From JASGKO01 sp049840595 (GTDB taxonomy: Bacteria; Verrucomicrobiota; Verrucomicrobiia; Chthoniobacterales; Chthoniobacteraceae), in contig JASGKO010000003.1 in the NCBI GenBank assembly GCA_049840595.1, forward strand, positions 1 through 19,197: 19,197 nt of DNA, read 5' to 3'. A model generated the notes under the pieces. That model had not been told where the DNA came from. It saw only the letters and a list, made by a program, of their open reading frames with translations, and made no database searches. Every line of letters begins with the position of its first letter. Within the stretch, counting starts at the first letter, position 1. Shown here piece by piece: positions 6,527 to 15,207 of the stretch. The translations under genes were made by a program, and so were the position numbers.

Positions 6527-8524
6527 TCAATCGCTCTCGTCGTTGCTGGAATTATCGGAATTGTCTTTCGCGGGCTTGGGCTTTTCGTCGCTGTGGTCGG
6601 AGTTATCGGAATCGCTGTCGGCGTCCTTCGATTTTTTGGCGGCGGCCTTGGCGGCTTTTTTCGCGGCCTTTTCGGCGTCCTGCTGGTCTTTGAAGACGGG
6701 CTTCAGCACTTTGGCGATGAGGGGGGCGGCGTATTCGCCGCCGTGGGTGCTCTCGCCGATCTCGCCCTCGTAAACGGCGGCGAAGGCGTATTGCGGCTTC
6801 TTGGCAGGGGCGAAGCCGGCGAACCATGCGGCGTTGCGCTCTTTCTTTTTCGGGCCCCATTGCGCGGTACCGGTTTTGCCGGCGACCTGGATGCCGTCGA
6901 TCTCCGCCTTGTGGGCGGTGCCACCGCCGCCGCTCACCACGTCGATCATCGCGTCGCGCACGGCGGCGGAGATCTTGGGATCGATGGGCAACTGTTCACG
7001 CACGCGCACCGGGTAGGCGGTGACGATGCGGTTATCAATCGTTTGCACTTGCTTGACGAGGCGACTCTGGAAGCGGTTGCCGCCATTGGCGACCGCGACC
7101 ATGGCCTCGGCCATTTGCAACGGAGTCACCAGCACGTCGCCCTGGCCGATGGAGATATTCGCAATGTCGCCATTGAGAATTTTGCGTCCGTGCACTTTCT
7201 GCATGTAATCGTCGGTGGGCACGCGGCCATCGGCCTCGGCCTTGAGCGGGATGCCGGTCTTGACGCCGAAACCGAAACGCTGCGCCCAATCGACAATCGG
7301 CGCGGAGCCGGTCTTGATGCCGACCTGGTAGAACCACGTATCGCACGATTGCTCCAGGGCCTCGTGGAAATTGAGCATGCCGGCATCCGTGCGCTTCCAG
7401 TTGTGCATCACGGTATTGCCGATCGTCATCGCGGCCGGGCCGCTGAACTCGTCGTCGAGCGAGATTTTCCCGCTTTGCAGCGCGGCGATGCCGACGATCA
7501 CCTTGAAGGTGGAACCGGGGGGATAAGCGGAGCGGAAGGCGCGCGGCAGCAGCGGCACATCGGGATCCTTTTGCAACTTGTCGTATTCCGCCGGGGAGAT
7601 GGAGGGAATCCAGTCGTTCGGATTGTACTCGGGCCAGGAGGCCATGGCGAGGATGTCGCCGTTATTCGGGTCCATGATCACGATTGCTCCGCGCTTGGCC
7701 CCGCCGGCGAGCGCCTGCTCGCAAAGCTGCTGCAGGTGGAGATCGAGGGTGGTGATGACATTATAGCCGGGCTGCGGCGGCAGGGAAATCTTCTCCGAAG
7801 TACGCTGGCCCTGGGCGTCGAAAGTCATATTGAACTGGCCGTTCTTGCCGACGAGCTGGCTGTTAAAGGTCTGCTCCAGCCCTTCGCGGCCCTCGATATC
7901 CGGCCAGAGCAGGTCGTTATCCTGGATGGGGCCGGTGCCGGTCTTACCGGTCTTGCCCACATAGCCGAGCAGATGCGCGGCCAGCCGTCCATTGGGGTAA
8001 AAGCGGAGATAGACCGGATTCAAGACCAGCCCGGGCGCGGCCTGCTTGCGGATGAGGGCGATCTCGGAGGGTTGCAAATCCTGCGCGATGTCGAGCGGCA
8101 TCATGCCCCGGTCGTGGTAAAACTTCAGCACCGGCGCGGCATCGAGGCTGATCTGGCGGTTCAGCAGCGAGGCGGCCAGTTGCAACTGGGTGCGGGTGTA
8201 GGTGAGCACTTCGCTGTCGCTGAAATTCAAGGGCGCGGGAAAAGTGATCGCGAGATTGTAGCTCACGCGGGTCTGCGCAAGGGGCTGGCCGTTGCGATCC
8301 ACAATCTGCCCGCGCGGGGCCGGGACGGTGAGAATCACCGTGCCGGCGTGCTTCTGGGTTTCCCAGGTGGGCTTCAGCAGCGGCGTGGAATCCGGCGCGG
8401 CGGCGGGAGCCACCGGCTGGGTGAGCGCGGTGATCTGCTGATCCTGCGCCAGCGCACTCAGACCACCGGCCAGCAACGGTGCGAGGAAAAGGCGGAAGCT
8501 GGGGAAGATTGATCGGAAAACCAT
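6527..8524 (-). CDS. mrdA: Penicillin-binding protein 2 (peptidoglycan transpeptidase)
   Basis: A 665-residue class B PBP. The non-catalytic pedestal begins around PAPRGQIVDRNGQPLAQT (residues 68-85). The transpeptidase motifs are complete: SxxK at Ser338-Lys341 (PPGSTFKV), SxD at Ser393-Asp395 (QSCDTWFYQVG, the PBP2-type variant of SxN) and KTGT at 550-553. PBP2 cross-links septum-independent peptidoglycan during elongation with RodA and MreB, which are not in this window. The N-terminus (FRLFLAPLLAGGLSALAQ) looks more like a cleavable signal peptide than an ordinary anchor. The C-terminus ends in an unusual Lys/Ala segment (about 616-633) and a Ser/Asp acidic tail (634-665). It starts 54 bp after uvrC on the same strand, so the two are probably co-transcribed. 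Confidence 0.93.
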   Translation of the reverse strand: MVFRSIFPSFRLFLAPLLAGGLSALAQDQQITALTQPVAPAAAPDSTPLLKPTWETQKHAGTVILTVPAPRGQIVDRNGQPLAQTRVSYNLAITFPAPLNFSDSEVLTYTRTQLQLAASLLNRQISLDAAPVLKFYHDRGMMPLDIAQDLQPSEIALIRKQAAPGLVLNPVYLRFYPNGRLAAHLLGYVGKTGKTGTGPIQDNDLLWPDIEGREGLEQTFNSQLVGKNGQFNMTFDAQGQRTSEKISLPPQPGYNVITTLDLHLQQLCEQALAGGAKRGAIVIMDPNNGDILAMASWPEYNPNDWIPSISPAEYDKLQKDPDVPLLPRAFRSAYPPGSTFKVIVGIAALQSGKISLDDEFSGPAAMTIGNTVMHNWKRTDAGMLNFHEALEQSCDTWFYQVGIKTGSAPIVDWAQRFGFGVKTGIPLKAEADGRVPTDDYMQKVHGRKILNGDIANISIGQGDVLVTPLQMAEAMVAVANGGNRFQSRLVKQVQTIDNRIVTAYPVRVREQLPIDPKISAAVRDAMIDVVSGGGGTAHKAEIDGIQVAGKTGTAQWGPKKKERNAAWFAGFAPAKKPQYAFAAVYEGEIGESTHGGEYAAPLIAKVLKPVFKDQQDAEKAAKKAAKAAAKKSKDADSDSDNSDHSDEKPKPAKDNSDNSSNDESD

Positions 8525-8578
8525 TCGGCGAAGACTCTTGCGCGGCCCGGGCTGCTTGGCAATCCCTCTTTACCTCGC

Positions 8579-10153
8579 TCAACCGCGCCGGGCGAGAAAC
8601 TCGGCGACCGTCTCGGCCAGCTTGCGACCGATTCCCTCGGTCGCCGCAATTTCGTCCACCCCTGCCTTGCGCAGGCGGGCGACGGAACCGAAGCGACGGA
8701 GGAGGAGTTGCTTGCGGTTTTCGCTGACGCCGGGGCAGTCGTCGAGGATGCTCTCGGCAATCCGGCGCTTGAGCAGGAGCTGATGGTAGCCATTGGCAAA
8801 GCGGTGCGCCTCATCGCGGATACGCTGCATGAGCTTGAGCGCGCCGGTATCGTGCGACAGGCGCAGCGGCTCGCTCTCGCCGGGGCGGTAGATTTCCTCG
8901 AACTCCTTTGCCAGCCCGACGATCGGCAGATCGTGCAACCCGAGCCGCTGCAATTCCTTGCAGGCGGAACTGAGTTGCCCTTTGCCACCGTCCACGATGA
9001 CCAGGTCCGGCAGGCGAATCTGGCTTGCGGGTTGTGGGTTGAGCGTTGAGAGCCGCTCCAGGGCCTCGGCGGGGTTTTCCTGCGAAAATTCGGCATCGTC
9101 GGGATTGGCGTCGCCGGCCTCGGAAAGGATGCGGGAGTAGCGGCGGCGAACGACCTCCGCCATGCTGGCGAAATCGTTTTGCCCGCCCGTGGTCTTGATC
9201 CGGTAGCGGCGGTAGAGATGATTGGCGGCGCGACCGTCCACGAAGCAGACCATGCTGGCGACAATGTGGGTGCTGCTGATGTTGGAAATATCGAAGCACT
9301 CCATGCGGCGCGGCAGGGTGGTGAGGTGCAGCGCCTCCTGCAACTCCAGCATGTCGGAATCGGGATCGATCGCCGCGCCCACCCGCCCGCGCATCGTGCG
9401 GGTATAGCGATGGATCGGCTTGGTGGTCGTCTTTAAATCGCTGAGCATGTTGCGGAGCTCGGCGGCTTTTTCAAAGTCGAGCGCGGCGGCGGCCTTCTTC
9501 ATCTCGGCCTCCAGCTCGTCGAGCATGTATTGCGCGCGCCCTTCGAGGAACTCGCAGGCATTCGTCACCCGCACGCGGTATTGCTCGGTCGTGATATCGG
9601 CCAGCTTCATCGGCACCTGATAGGTGCTCGATTTGAGCTCCCGCTCGCTCGGCGTCCCGCGGCCAAAGGTGAGCACGCCAAACTTCTTGCGCATGAGGTT
9701 GAGCGTCTGCCGCAACGCCCCGGCGTGGGCGAACGGGCCGAAATAGCGGGCGCCGTCCCCTTTGTTCAGCCGGGTGAGTCGAAACCGTGGCCAGTCCTCG
9801 CGCTCATCCACCTTGACGAGCAGGAAGCGCTTGTCGTCGCGGAAGCTGATATTGTACTTCGGGCGAAATTCCTTGATGAGCTTCCCCTCCAGCAGCAGCG
9901 CCTCGGGCTCGCTGCGCACGATGTGGACCTCGAAATTCCAGATGCTTTCCAACAATGCACGCGTCTTCAAATCCGCCGCAAATTTGCGCGAGGGCATGAA
10001 ATACTGCCCGACCCGCTTGCGCAGGCTGCGCGCCTTGCCGACGTAGATCACCCGGTTGAGCCGGTCGCGCATGAGATAGACGCCGGGCTTGTGGGGCAGG
10101 TCGCGGACTTTGGCGTTGAGATCGGGCTTTTCCTGGTGAACGAAGGTGGACAT
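8579..10153 (-). CDS. uvrC: UvrABC excinuclease subunit C, short form
   Basis: A 524-residue UvrC, against about 600 for typical members. In order: GIY-YIG domain (PGVYLM, residues 23-28; VIYVGKA, 35-41) for the 3' incision, UVR helix pair for UvrB binding (about 212-240), RNase H-like domain with Asp288 (CFDISN), Asp327 (NDFASM), Asp388 (VIVDGGKGQ) and His450 (DEAHRF) for the 5' incision, and a tandem HhH region (about 470-520). All catalytic residues match E. coli UvrC. Two things are missing: the four-cysteine Fe-S segment that normally lies just after GIY-YIG (residues 155-200 hold only Cys200), and about 110 residues between UVR and the RNase H domain. A roughly 35-residue insertion sits before VIVDGG. 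It still looks like a bona fide nucleotide-excision-repair nuclease. Confidence 0.94.
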   Translation of the reverse strand: MSTFVHQEKPDLNAKVRDLPHKPGVYLMRDRLNRVIYVGKARSLRKRVGQYFMPSRKFAADLKTRALLESIWNFEVHIVRSEPEALLLEGKLIKEFRPKYNISFRDDKRFLLVKVDEREDWPRFRLTRLNKGDGARYFGPFAHAGALRQTLNLMRKKFGVLTFGRGTPSERELKSSTYQVPMKLADITTEQYRVRVTNACEFLEGRAQYMLDELEAEMKKAAAALDFEKAAELRNMLSDLKTTTKPIHRYTRTMRGRVGAAIDPDSDMLELQEALHLTTLPRRMECFDISNISSTHIVASMVCFVDGRAANHLYRRYRIKTTGGQNDFASMAEVVRRRYSRILSEAGDANPDDAEFSQENPAEALERLSTLNPQPASQIRLPDLVIVDGGKGQLSSACKELQRLGLHDLPIVGLAKEFEEIYRPGESEPLRLSHDTGALKLMQRIRDEAHRFANGYHQLLLKRRIAESILDDCPGVSENRKQLLLRRFGSVARLRKAGVDEIAATEGIGRKLAETVAEFLARRG

Positions 10154-10203
10154 GTGGGCGGAGGATACTAAACCACCGCAAGATAGCAGGTCCGGCCAGA
10201 TTC

Positions 10204-10245
10204 AAAAAGGACGACTTTGCCACTCCCGCACCATCCGACCGGGAG
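10204..10245 (-). terminator. Possible terminator of the 10266-11673 gene
   Basis: CTCCCG at 10223-10228 pairs with CGGGAG at 10240-10245 (6-bp stem, 11-nt loop), about 20 bp past the stop at 10266 in the minus direction. A run of five Ts on the minus strand (10208-10204) follows, but about 14 nt beyond the stem, so this is a weak intrinsic terminator at best. Confidence 0.35.
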
Positions 10246-10265
10246 CAAGGAAGCGTGGGCTTCCC

Positions 10266-11673
10266 CTACTCCAGCTGCATCAGCACGTTGTTCACGAAGT
10301 CGTGGATATTGCCGTGGAAGGTCCACTGGCTGCCCGAGGGCTGGGTCGAGTCATACGTCCAGCAGCTCAGGCGCGTGGTCTTTCCACCTGCGACCGCCGG
10401 AGTCACGGTGATGCTCGGGCATCCCTTGAAGGTATCGTAAGCCGTCAGGATGGTCGCCTCCGTGGCGGTGAAGCTGTGGACCACGTTATTGGTATCCGTA
10501 TAGGTCACATCGGGCATCGCCTCGGCGGTGGGATAGGTGCTGGCCAGATCGGCGAGCAGGCCATTGGCCACGTCCACCGCGGTCATCTGCAAGGGGCTGG
10601 TGCTGCCGGTGGCGACCGTCAGGCGGCGAACGCCTTCGGCGATATTCGACTGCCAGTTCCAGAACTGATCCCGCGTGGGCTTGGGCAGTTTCTGCAATTG
10701 GAAAATCCCGTAGCCGAGGACGGCAGTGCGCGTGGGGAAGCCCGACTTTTTCTTCGCGCTATGCTTCGGCAGCACGCTGGTGTCGTCGTAGAACTGGTTG
10801 TAAAGACTGCCGCTCCCGCACAGCCCGAGCGTCTCGTATTTCGCAACCGAGTACGGAAGCGTCGAACCGTTCGCCAGGGAATCGATGTAGCTCCGGCAGG
10901 TGGTGTCGTCCGGATTGGTGCCGCCCGATGCGGAAATCGAGCTGATTGATCGGTTTGTTATCAATCTGGAAGGTGAGGGTCGCCTGCCCGCCAAAGAAGC
11001 CGAGGGGGTTTCCTTTGCCATCCACGTAGTTGTTGTAAATGTTCCAGGCTTTGCTCGCCGCGGTTCGCTTGGTGAAGTTCCCATTGGCCGGGATGTGGAT
11101 GATCTTCGCGCCATACTTCACGGTCAGTCTCCAGCGGACGGTGCTGCTGGTATGCGGGATGCGGACCGAGGCCGTCAATTGCGGCATCAAGGGCGGATTA
11201 TCGCCGGTGATGTAGTCGGTGTCCCCTTCATTGACCGAGGTATTGCTATTCAAGTCGGTGAGCAGGATGTAGCGGCTCTCGATCGTGTAGGTCCACTCGG
11301 TATTAGTCTGAGGATTATTGGCCGCATTGACGACGACCTTGAGCACCAGCGGCCCGTTGATCTTCACGCTCAAATCCACCGAATGGTAGTGGGCGATATA
11401 CCCGCCCGAGGACCAGACGAGCTGGCTGCCGTAATAAATGTCGAAAGTATCCGGCACCGTATAGGCGTCGCAACTGAAGGTAAAATTCGCCACGCCCGAC
11501 TGGAGCTGGGCGTAAGAGGGAAACAGCTTCCAATAGGTGACATTTTTGACCGGGCCGCCGTTTTCCGAAAGCGTCTGGTCACTGGGAAGTGGGTCGTCCT
11601 TGGTCCCGGTGGCCGCGTGAAGCTGGCCTAAAAACGACACGGTGAGAACGAACAAAGTTAAAATGTATTTCAT
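10266..11673 (-). pseudogene. Secreted protein of unknown function, single frameshift
   Basis: Two overlapping minus-strand frames together form one roughly 468-residue protein. The first part (from ATG 11673) has a signal peptide, MKYILTLFVLTVSFLGQLHA, and a beta-rich domain down to QIDNKPINQLDF. The frame one base further on then continues sensibly as SGGTNPDDTTCRSYIDSLAN and GLCGSGSLYNQFYDD to the stop at 10266, while the original frame turns into Arg/His-rich nonsense. Removing one base (or adding two) near 10925-10940 would restore it. The C-terminal part holds repeated Thr/Ser-rich strands and three or four cysteines. I do not recognise the family. It is expressed as a single gene from the promoter at 11737-11764. 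Real decay or sequence error cannot be told apart here. Confidence 0.68.
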
Positions 11674-11736
11674 GAACCCGATTCTTTTTGTTCCCAGAGA
11701 TCAATCCTTAAAAAGAGACCCTGAAGTTGGGCAAAG

Positions 11737-11764
11737 ATAATATTTGCATTCGCTGAATCGTCAA
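11737..11764 (-). promoter_or_regulatory. Sigma70-type promoter for the secreted-protein gene
   Basis: On the minus strand, TTGACG (11764-11759) and TATTAT (11742-11737) are separated by exactly 16 bp, each one or two mismatches from consensus. The start codon at 11673 lies about 60 bp downstream. The region is AT-rich compared with its surroundings. Confidence 0.6.
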
Positions 11765-11839
11765 CCTGTGAATTATGATTTTTACAATTAAGCGACATGC
11801 AACACGACGCGCTTGTAGCGAAAACCCTTACCCATCCCC

Positions 11840-14800
11840 CTACCTAGCCAGCACCTGCCGAAGGGCTTTCAAGAGGGTATCCGCCGAATAGGGTTTGGCA
11901 AGAAAGTGCGACACCTCGACCCCCTCTCCCCCCACGAGATGACCGTTCGCGGCCAGGCCGCTGGCGGCAATGATCGGCAAGGTGGGGCTTAGCTTGCGGA
12001 GGACACGAATCGTCGCGGGGCCGTCCATCACGGGCATCATCATATCCGTCAGCACCACCGCGATCTCCGGGCCCTTTTGCGTATAGACTGCCAGCGCCTC
12101 CGCACCATCCGCCGCCAGGACAACCCGATAGCCGAAGGCCCCCAGCGTCTGCTGGGTGATCTGGCGCACCGAGGCTTCATCATCCACGACCAGAATCAAT
12201 TCACCATTTCCACGCGGCATTTCCGAGACCGGCTTCAACTCGGAGCTGCCGGTCGCATCGGGCTGGGCGGGAAGATAGATTTTGAACCTCGTCCCTTTGC
12301 CGAGCTCGCTATAGACGCGAATGAAGCCGCCGTGGCTCTTGATGATCGCCAGCGAAGTGGAAAGGCCGAGGCCGGTCCCCTTGCCGATTTCCTTGGTCGT
12401 GAAAAACGGGTCGAAAATCTTTTCGACCACCTCGGGCGACATGCCCGTGCCAGTGTCTTCGATTAACAACATCACATAGGGACCCGGCTTCACCGCGAGA
12501 TCAAGTCCGGCATAGTGCTCGTCGATCATTAAGTTTTCGGCCGAGAAGGTAACTGAACCCCCGTTGGGCATGGCATCGCGGGCGTTGACGCAGAGGTTGA
12601 GCAGCACCTGGTGAAGCTGGGTCGGGTCGCCAAGCACCGTCCAGAGCTCGGACGGGATCTTGGCCTCCACCTGGATATGCTTGAGAAAGGTTTCCGTGGC
12701 GATTTTTTCGATATCGCGAATGAGATGCCTGACCTGCAATTCCATTCGCCTCCCCTCGACCCCCCGGGCAAAGGAGAGCACCTGGCGCACCATATCCGCC
12801 CCGCGCTGGGCACTCTCGTTGATCAAAGCGAGGGTCCCCTGGCTCTCCTCATCCGGAAAGCGAAGCTGCAACAACTCAAGCGACATTACGATCGGCGCCA
12901 GCACGTTATTCAGGTCATGGGCAATGCCCCCGGCCAGGGTTCCGATGCTCTCCATTCGTTGCGCGCGGAGAAATTGCTGCTCCAGCTTTTTACGTTCGGT
13001 CAGGTCGAGCACGAAACACACCCCTTCGTCCGGATTGTCCTCGAACGCCGCGGCACCGACCAAGACGGGCACGCGACTGCCATCCTTTCGGAAATACTCC
13101 TTTTCAACCGGCGCGCAGGCGCCATGCGCTTCCAGTTCGCGAAGAGCCGACTCATCCAGGCCGGCGTATTCCGGCGGCGTCATGGTGATCCAGTCGATCT
13201 GCCCGGCGGCCAGATCCTCACGAGTGTAGCCGACGAGGGCCAGAAATGCATCATTCGCTTCCGTAATCCGACCACTCTTGCGCCAGAAGATCACCCCCTG
13301 CACGTTGGAGTTCATGAGTCGGCGCAGACGCTCGTCCTTGCGCTTGCGATCGGTGATATCGCGAGCCACTTTCGACACGCCCAGGACACGACCAGCCGCG
13401 TCTTTAATTGGGGAAGCAGTGACCGAGACATCGATTATGCGGCCCGCTTTGGTCAATCGCCGGGTTTCAAAATGCTCCACGCTCTCTCCATTGCGAATCT
13501 TGCTGAGAATGTGCCCTTCCTCGGCGTGACGTTCTGCGGGGATCAAACGCAGAATGGATTCCCCCACCATCTCCTCCGCAGGATAGCCGAAGACTTTCTC
13601 GGCACCACGATTCCAACTCGTGACGATTCCATTCAGATCCTTGCCAATGATCGCATCGTCCGACGAGGCGACGATGGCAGCCAAGCGCAGGGAAGCCAGT
13701 TCCGCCTCCTTGCGGGCGGTAATGTTCTCATGCGCGACCACCACCCGCACCGGCCCCGGGCCGGAAAAGCGCGTCACCCGCATGAGAAACCACCGTTTTG
13801 CAACAGGGGAATGACAGGCGTATTCGGTGGAAAAATCCGACCGTTCTCCGTTTAAGACGCGGCGAATCCCATTGGCGCAGGCTTTTACCTCGTCCGCCTC
13901 CGAGCCATTCACCGTTTCGCAAGCCTGGAGGTAATTGCTCCCGGTCTCGCCGCCCTTCGCCAGCGGAAGGCTGGCCTCCGCAAACTGTCGCCAGGCCTGA
14001 TTCGTCGCAAGAATCGTCCCGGCCTCATCCAGAACGCAGATTTCCGCAGAAAGCGCGTCGATGGTGGACTGGGCAAATTGAGTCGATTCCAGCAACGCCA
14101 TTTCTCCTTTTTTACGGTCCGTAATATCCATCAGCACGACCGTGACCAGTTCCACCCCGCCATTTACCAGCGCCGGATTGTAGCTTACGGAATAGAATTG
14201 CGTTCCCGCCGCCGTTTCCTTGATCAAGTCATAGCTAATAACCTCTCCCGCAAAAGCCCGATCCAAACGGGATTTGATCTGCTGGGGGTAGAGCGTGGGC
14301 AGCACATCCTCAACGCGCTGGCCAAGAATATCCGGGCTGGGCAGGTTAAGAATCTCCGCATATGTAATGTTGGCATACTCGTAGCGGCGCTCCTGATTCA
14401 CCATCACCAGCCCGATTCGTGCACTCTCCGTCACCAACTGGAGCCTCCGCTCACTCACGACCAATTCGCGGGCGCGGCGGCTTAAATCGAGATGCGTCAT
14501 GACCTGTTTCGCAAGCACCCGCAAGGTCTCAACCTGGATCGGAGTCAACTCGCGTGGGACGTAATCTTTGACACAAAGTGCCCCGAGCGCCTCACCTTCG
14601 GGCGTAAGCAGGGGCATCCCGGCGTAAAAGCGGATCCCCATACCACCGGTGACCAGCGGGTTTCCCGCAAAGCGCTCATCCTTCCGCGCATCGGGCACAA
14701 CCATCAATTCGCTCTGGCGGATGGTGTAATCACAGAAGGAAAGGTCCCGGGGCGTCTCGGCGGGGACAAAGCCAATTTTCGCTTTGAACCACTGGCGATC

Positions 14801-14965
14801 TTCATCAACCAAGGAGATTAAAGCAATCGGCACCTCGCAAATCGTAGCCGCTAATTTGGTCAGATCATCCAGTGCCTGCTCGGGCAGGGTATCCAATATC
14901 TCATACCGCCGCAACACCCCGAGCCTGCGTTGCTCCTCTCCCGAAAAGGTATAAACATTAGACAT
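11840..14965 (-). CDS. Soluble hybrid histidine kinase: GAF, four PAS, HisKA, HATPase, REC
   Basis: About 1041 residues from the ATG at 14965, preferred because family N-termini read ..RLGVLRRYEILDTLPE soon after the start; an in-frame ATG at 15031 would add 22 atypical residues but has a G-rich run 10 nt upstream. Domains (numbered from 14965): GAF about 25-160, PAS about 175-285, 298-418, 425-540 and 545-660, HisKA with phospho-acceptor His683 (GGIAHDLNNVLAP), HATPase with N-box (LNLCVNARDAM) and DTGTGMS / GKGTGLGL, and a C-terminal receiver with Asp974 (LTDMMMPVMDG) and Lys1024 (LAKPYS). No membrane segment is seen, so it senses in the cytoplasm. Its output is a phosphorelay through the attached receiver; no partner phosphotransferase or regulator is adjacent. 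It is divergent from glgE. Confidence 0.9.
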   Translation of the reverse strand: MSNVYTFSGEEQRRLGVLRRYEILDTLPEQALDDLTKLAATICEVPIALISLVDEDRQWFKAKIGFVPAETPRDLSFCDYTIRQSELMVVPDARKDERFAGNPLVTGGMGIRFYAGMPLLTPEGEALGALCVKDYVPRELTPIQVETLRVLAKQVMTHLDLSRRARELVVSERRLQLVTESARIGLVMVNQERRYEYANITYAEILNLPSPDILGQRVEDVLPTLYPQQIKSRLDRAFAGEVISYDLIKETAAGTQFYSVSYNPALVNGGVELVTVVLMDITDRKKGEMALLESTQFAQSTIDALSAEICVLDEAGTILATNQAWRQFAEASLPLAKGGETGSNYLQACETVNGSEADEVKACANGIRRVLNGERSDFSTEYACHSPVAKRWFLMRVTRFSGPGPVRVVVAHENITARKEAELASLRLAAIVASSDDAIIGKDLNGIVTSWNRGAEKVFGYPAEEMVGESILRLIPAERHAEEGHILSKIRNGESVEHFETRRLTKAGRIIDVSVTASPIKDAAGRVLGVSKVARDITDRKRKDERLRRLMNSNVQGVIFWRKSGRITEANDAFLALVGYTREDLAAGQIDWITMTPPEYAGLDESALRELEAHGACAPVEKEYFRKDGSRVPVLVGAAAFEDNPDEGVCFVLDLTERKKLEQQFLRAQRMESIGTLAGGIAHDLNNVLAPIVMSLELLQLRFPDEESQGTLALINESAQRGADMVRQVLSFARGVEGRRMELQVRHLIRDIEKIATETFLKHIQVEAKIPSELWTVLGDPTQLHQVLLNLCVNARDAMPNGGSVTFSAENLMIDEHYAGLDLAVKPGPYVMLLIEDTGTGMSPEVVEKIFDPFFTTKEIGKGTGLGLSTSLAIIKSHGGFIRVYSELGKGTRFKIYLPAQPDATGSSELKPVSEMPRGNGELILVVDDEASVRQITQQTLGAFGYRVVLAADGAEALAVYTQKGPEIAVVLTDMMMPVMDGPATIRVLRKLSPTLPIIAASGLAANGHLVGGEGVEVSHFLAKPYSADTLLKALRQVLAR

Positions 14966-15112
14966 ATAACCGCACCCAGGGAAATGGCATATAGTTTCAA
15001 ACGAAATACCGGATTTCTTCCCAGAGGGCATGCTAACATCGCCCCCCTTCGCTGCAATCTTTAATTAAATAGCGGGTTAAAAATTAGCCGCCCGATTAAA
15101 AATCCGTAATAA

Positions 15113-15127
15113 CCGCGACCGTCGCGG
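15113..15127. promoter_or_regulatory. Palindrome between divergent hybrid kinase and glgE
   Basis: CCGCGACCGTCGCGG is a perfect 7-bp inverted repeat around one base, in the region that must contain both divergent promoters. Beside it (15076-15102), two related TTAAAAAT blocks flank a GC-rich core. Operator, hairpin in a 5' leader or chance are all possible; I see no convincing sigma70 hexamers for either gene. Confidence 0.3.
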
Positions 15128-15207
15128 CAAAGCAGCCAAAGCCGCGATTGCAATTTTTCAAGACTGCCTGCTTGCGGCCTCGCGAATGTTCGAGTGTGAT
15201 TACCGAT

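Noticed and set aside
6593..8512. 639-codon open frame antisense to mrdA
   Set aside because: It is the mirror of a GC-rich coding frame, with His/Gly/Asp-rich composition; mrdA on the other strand has all its motifs.
12611..13855. 414-codon open frame antisense to the hybrid kinase
   Set aside because: Antisense shadow of a GC-rich gene whose PAS, HisKA and HATPase motifs are intact on the opposite strand.
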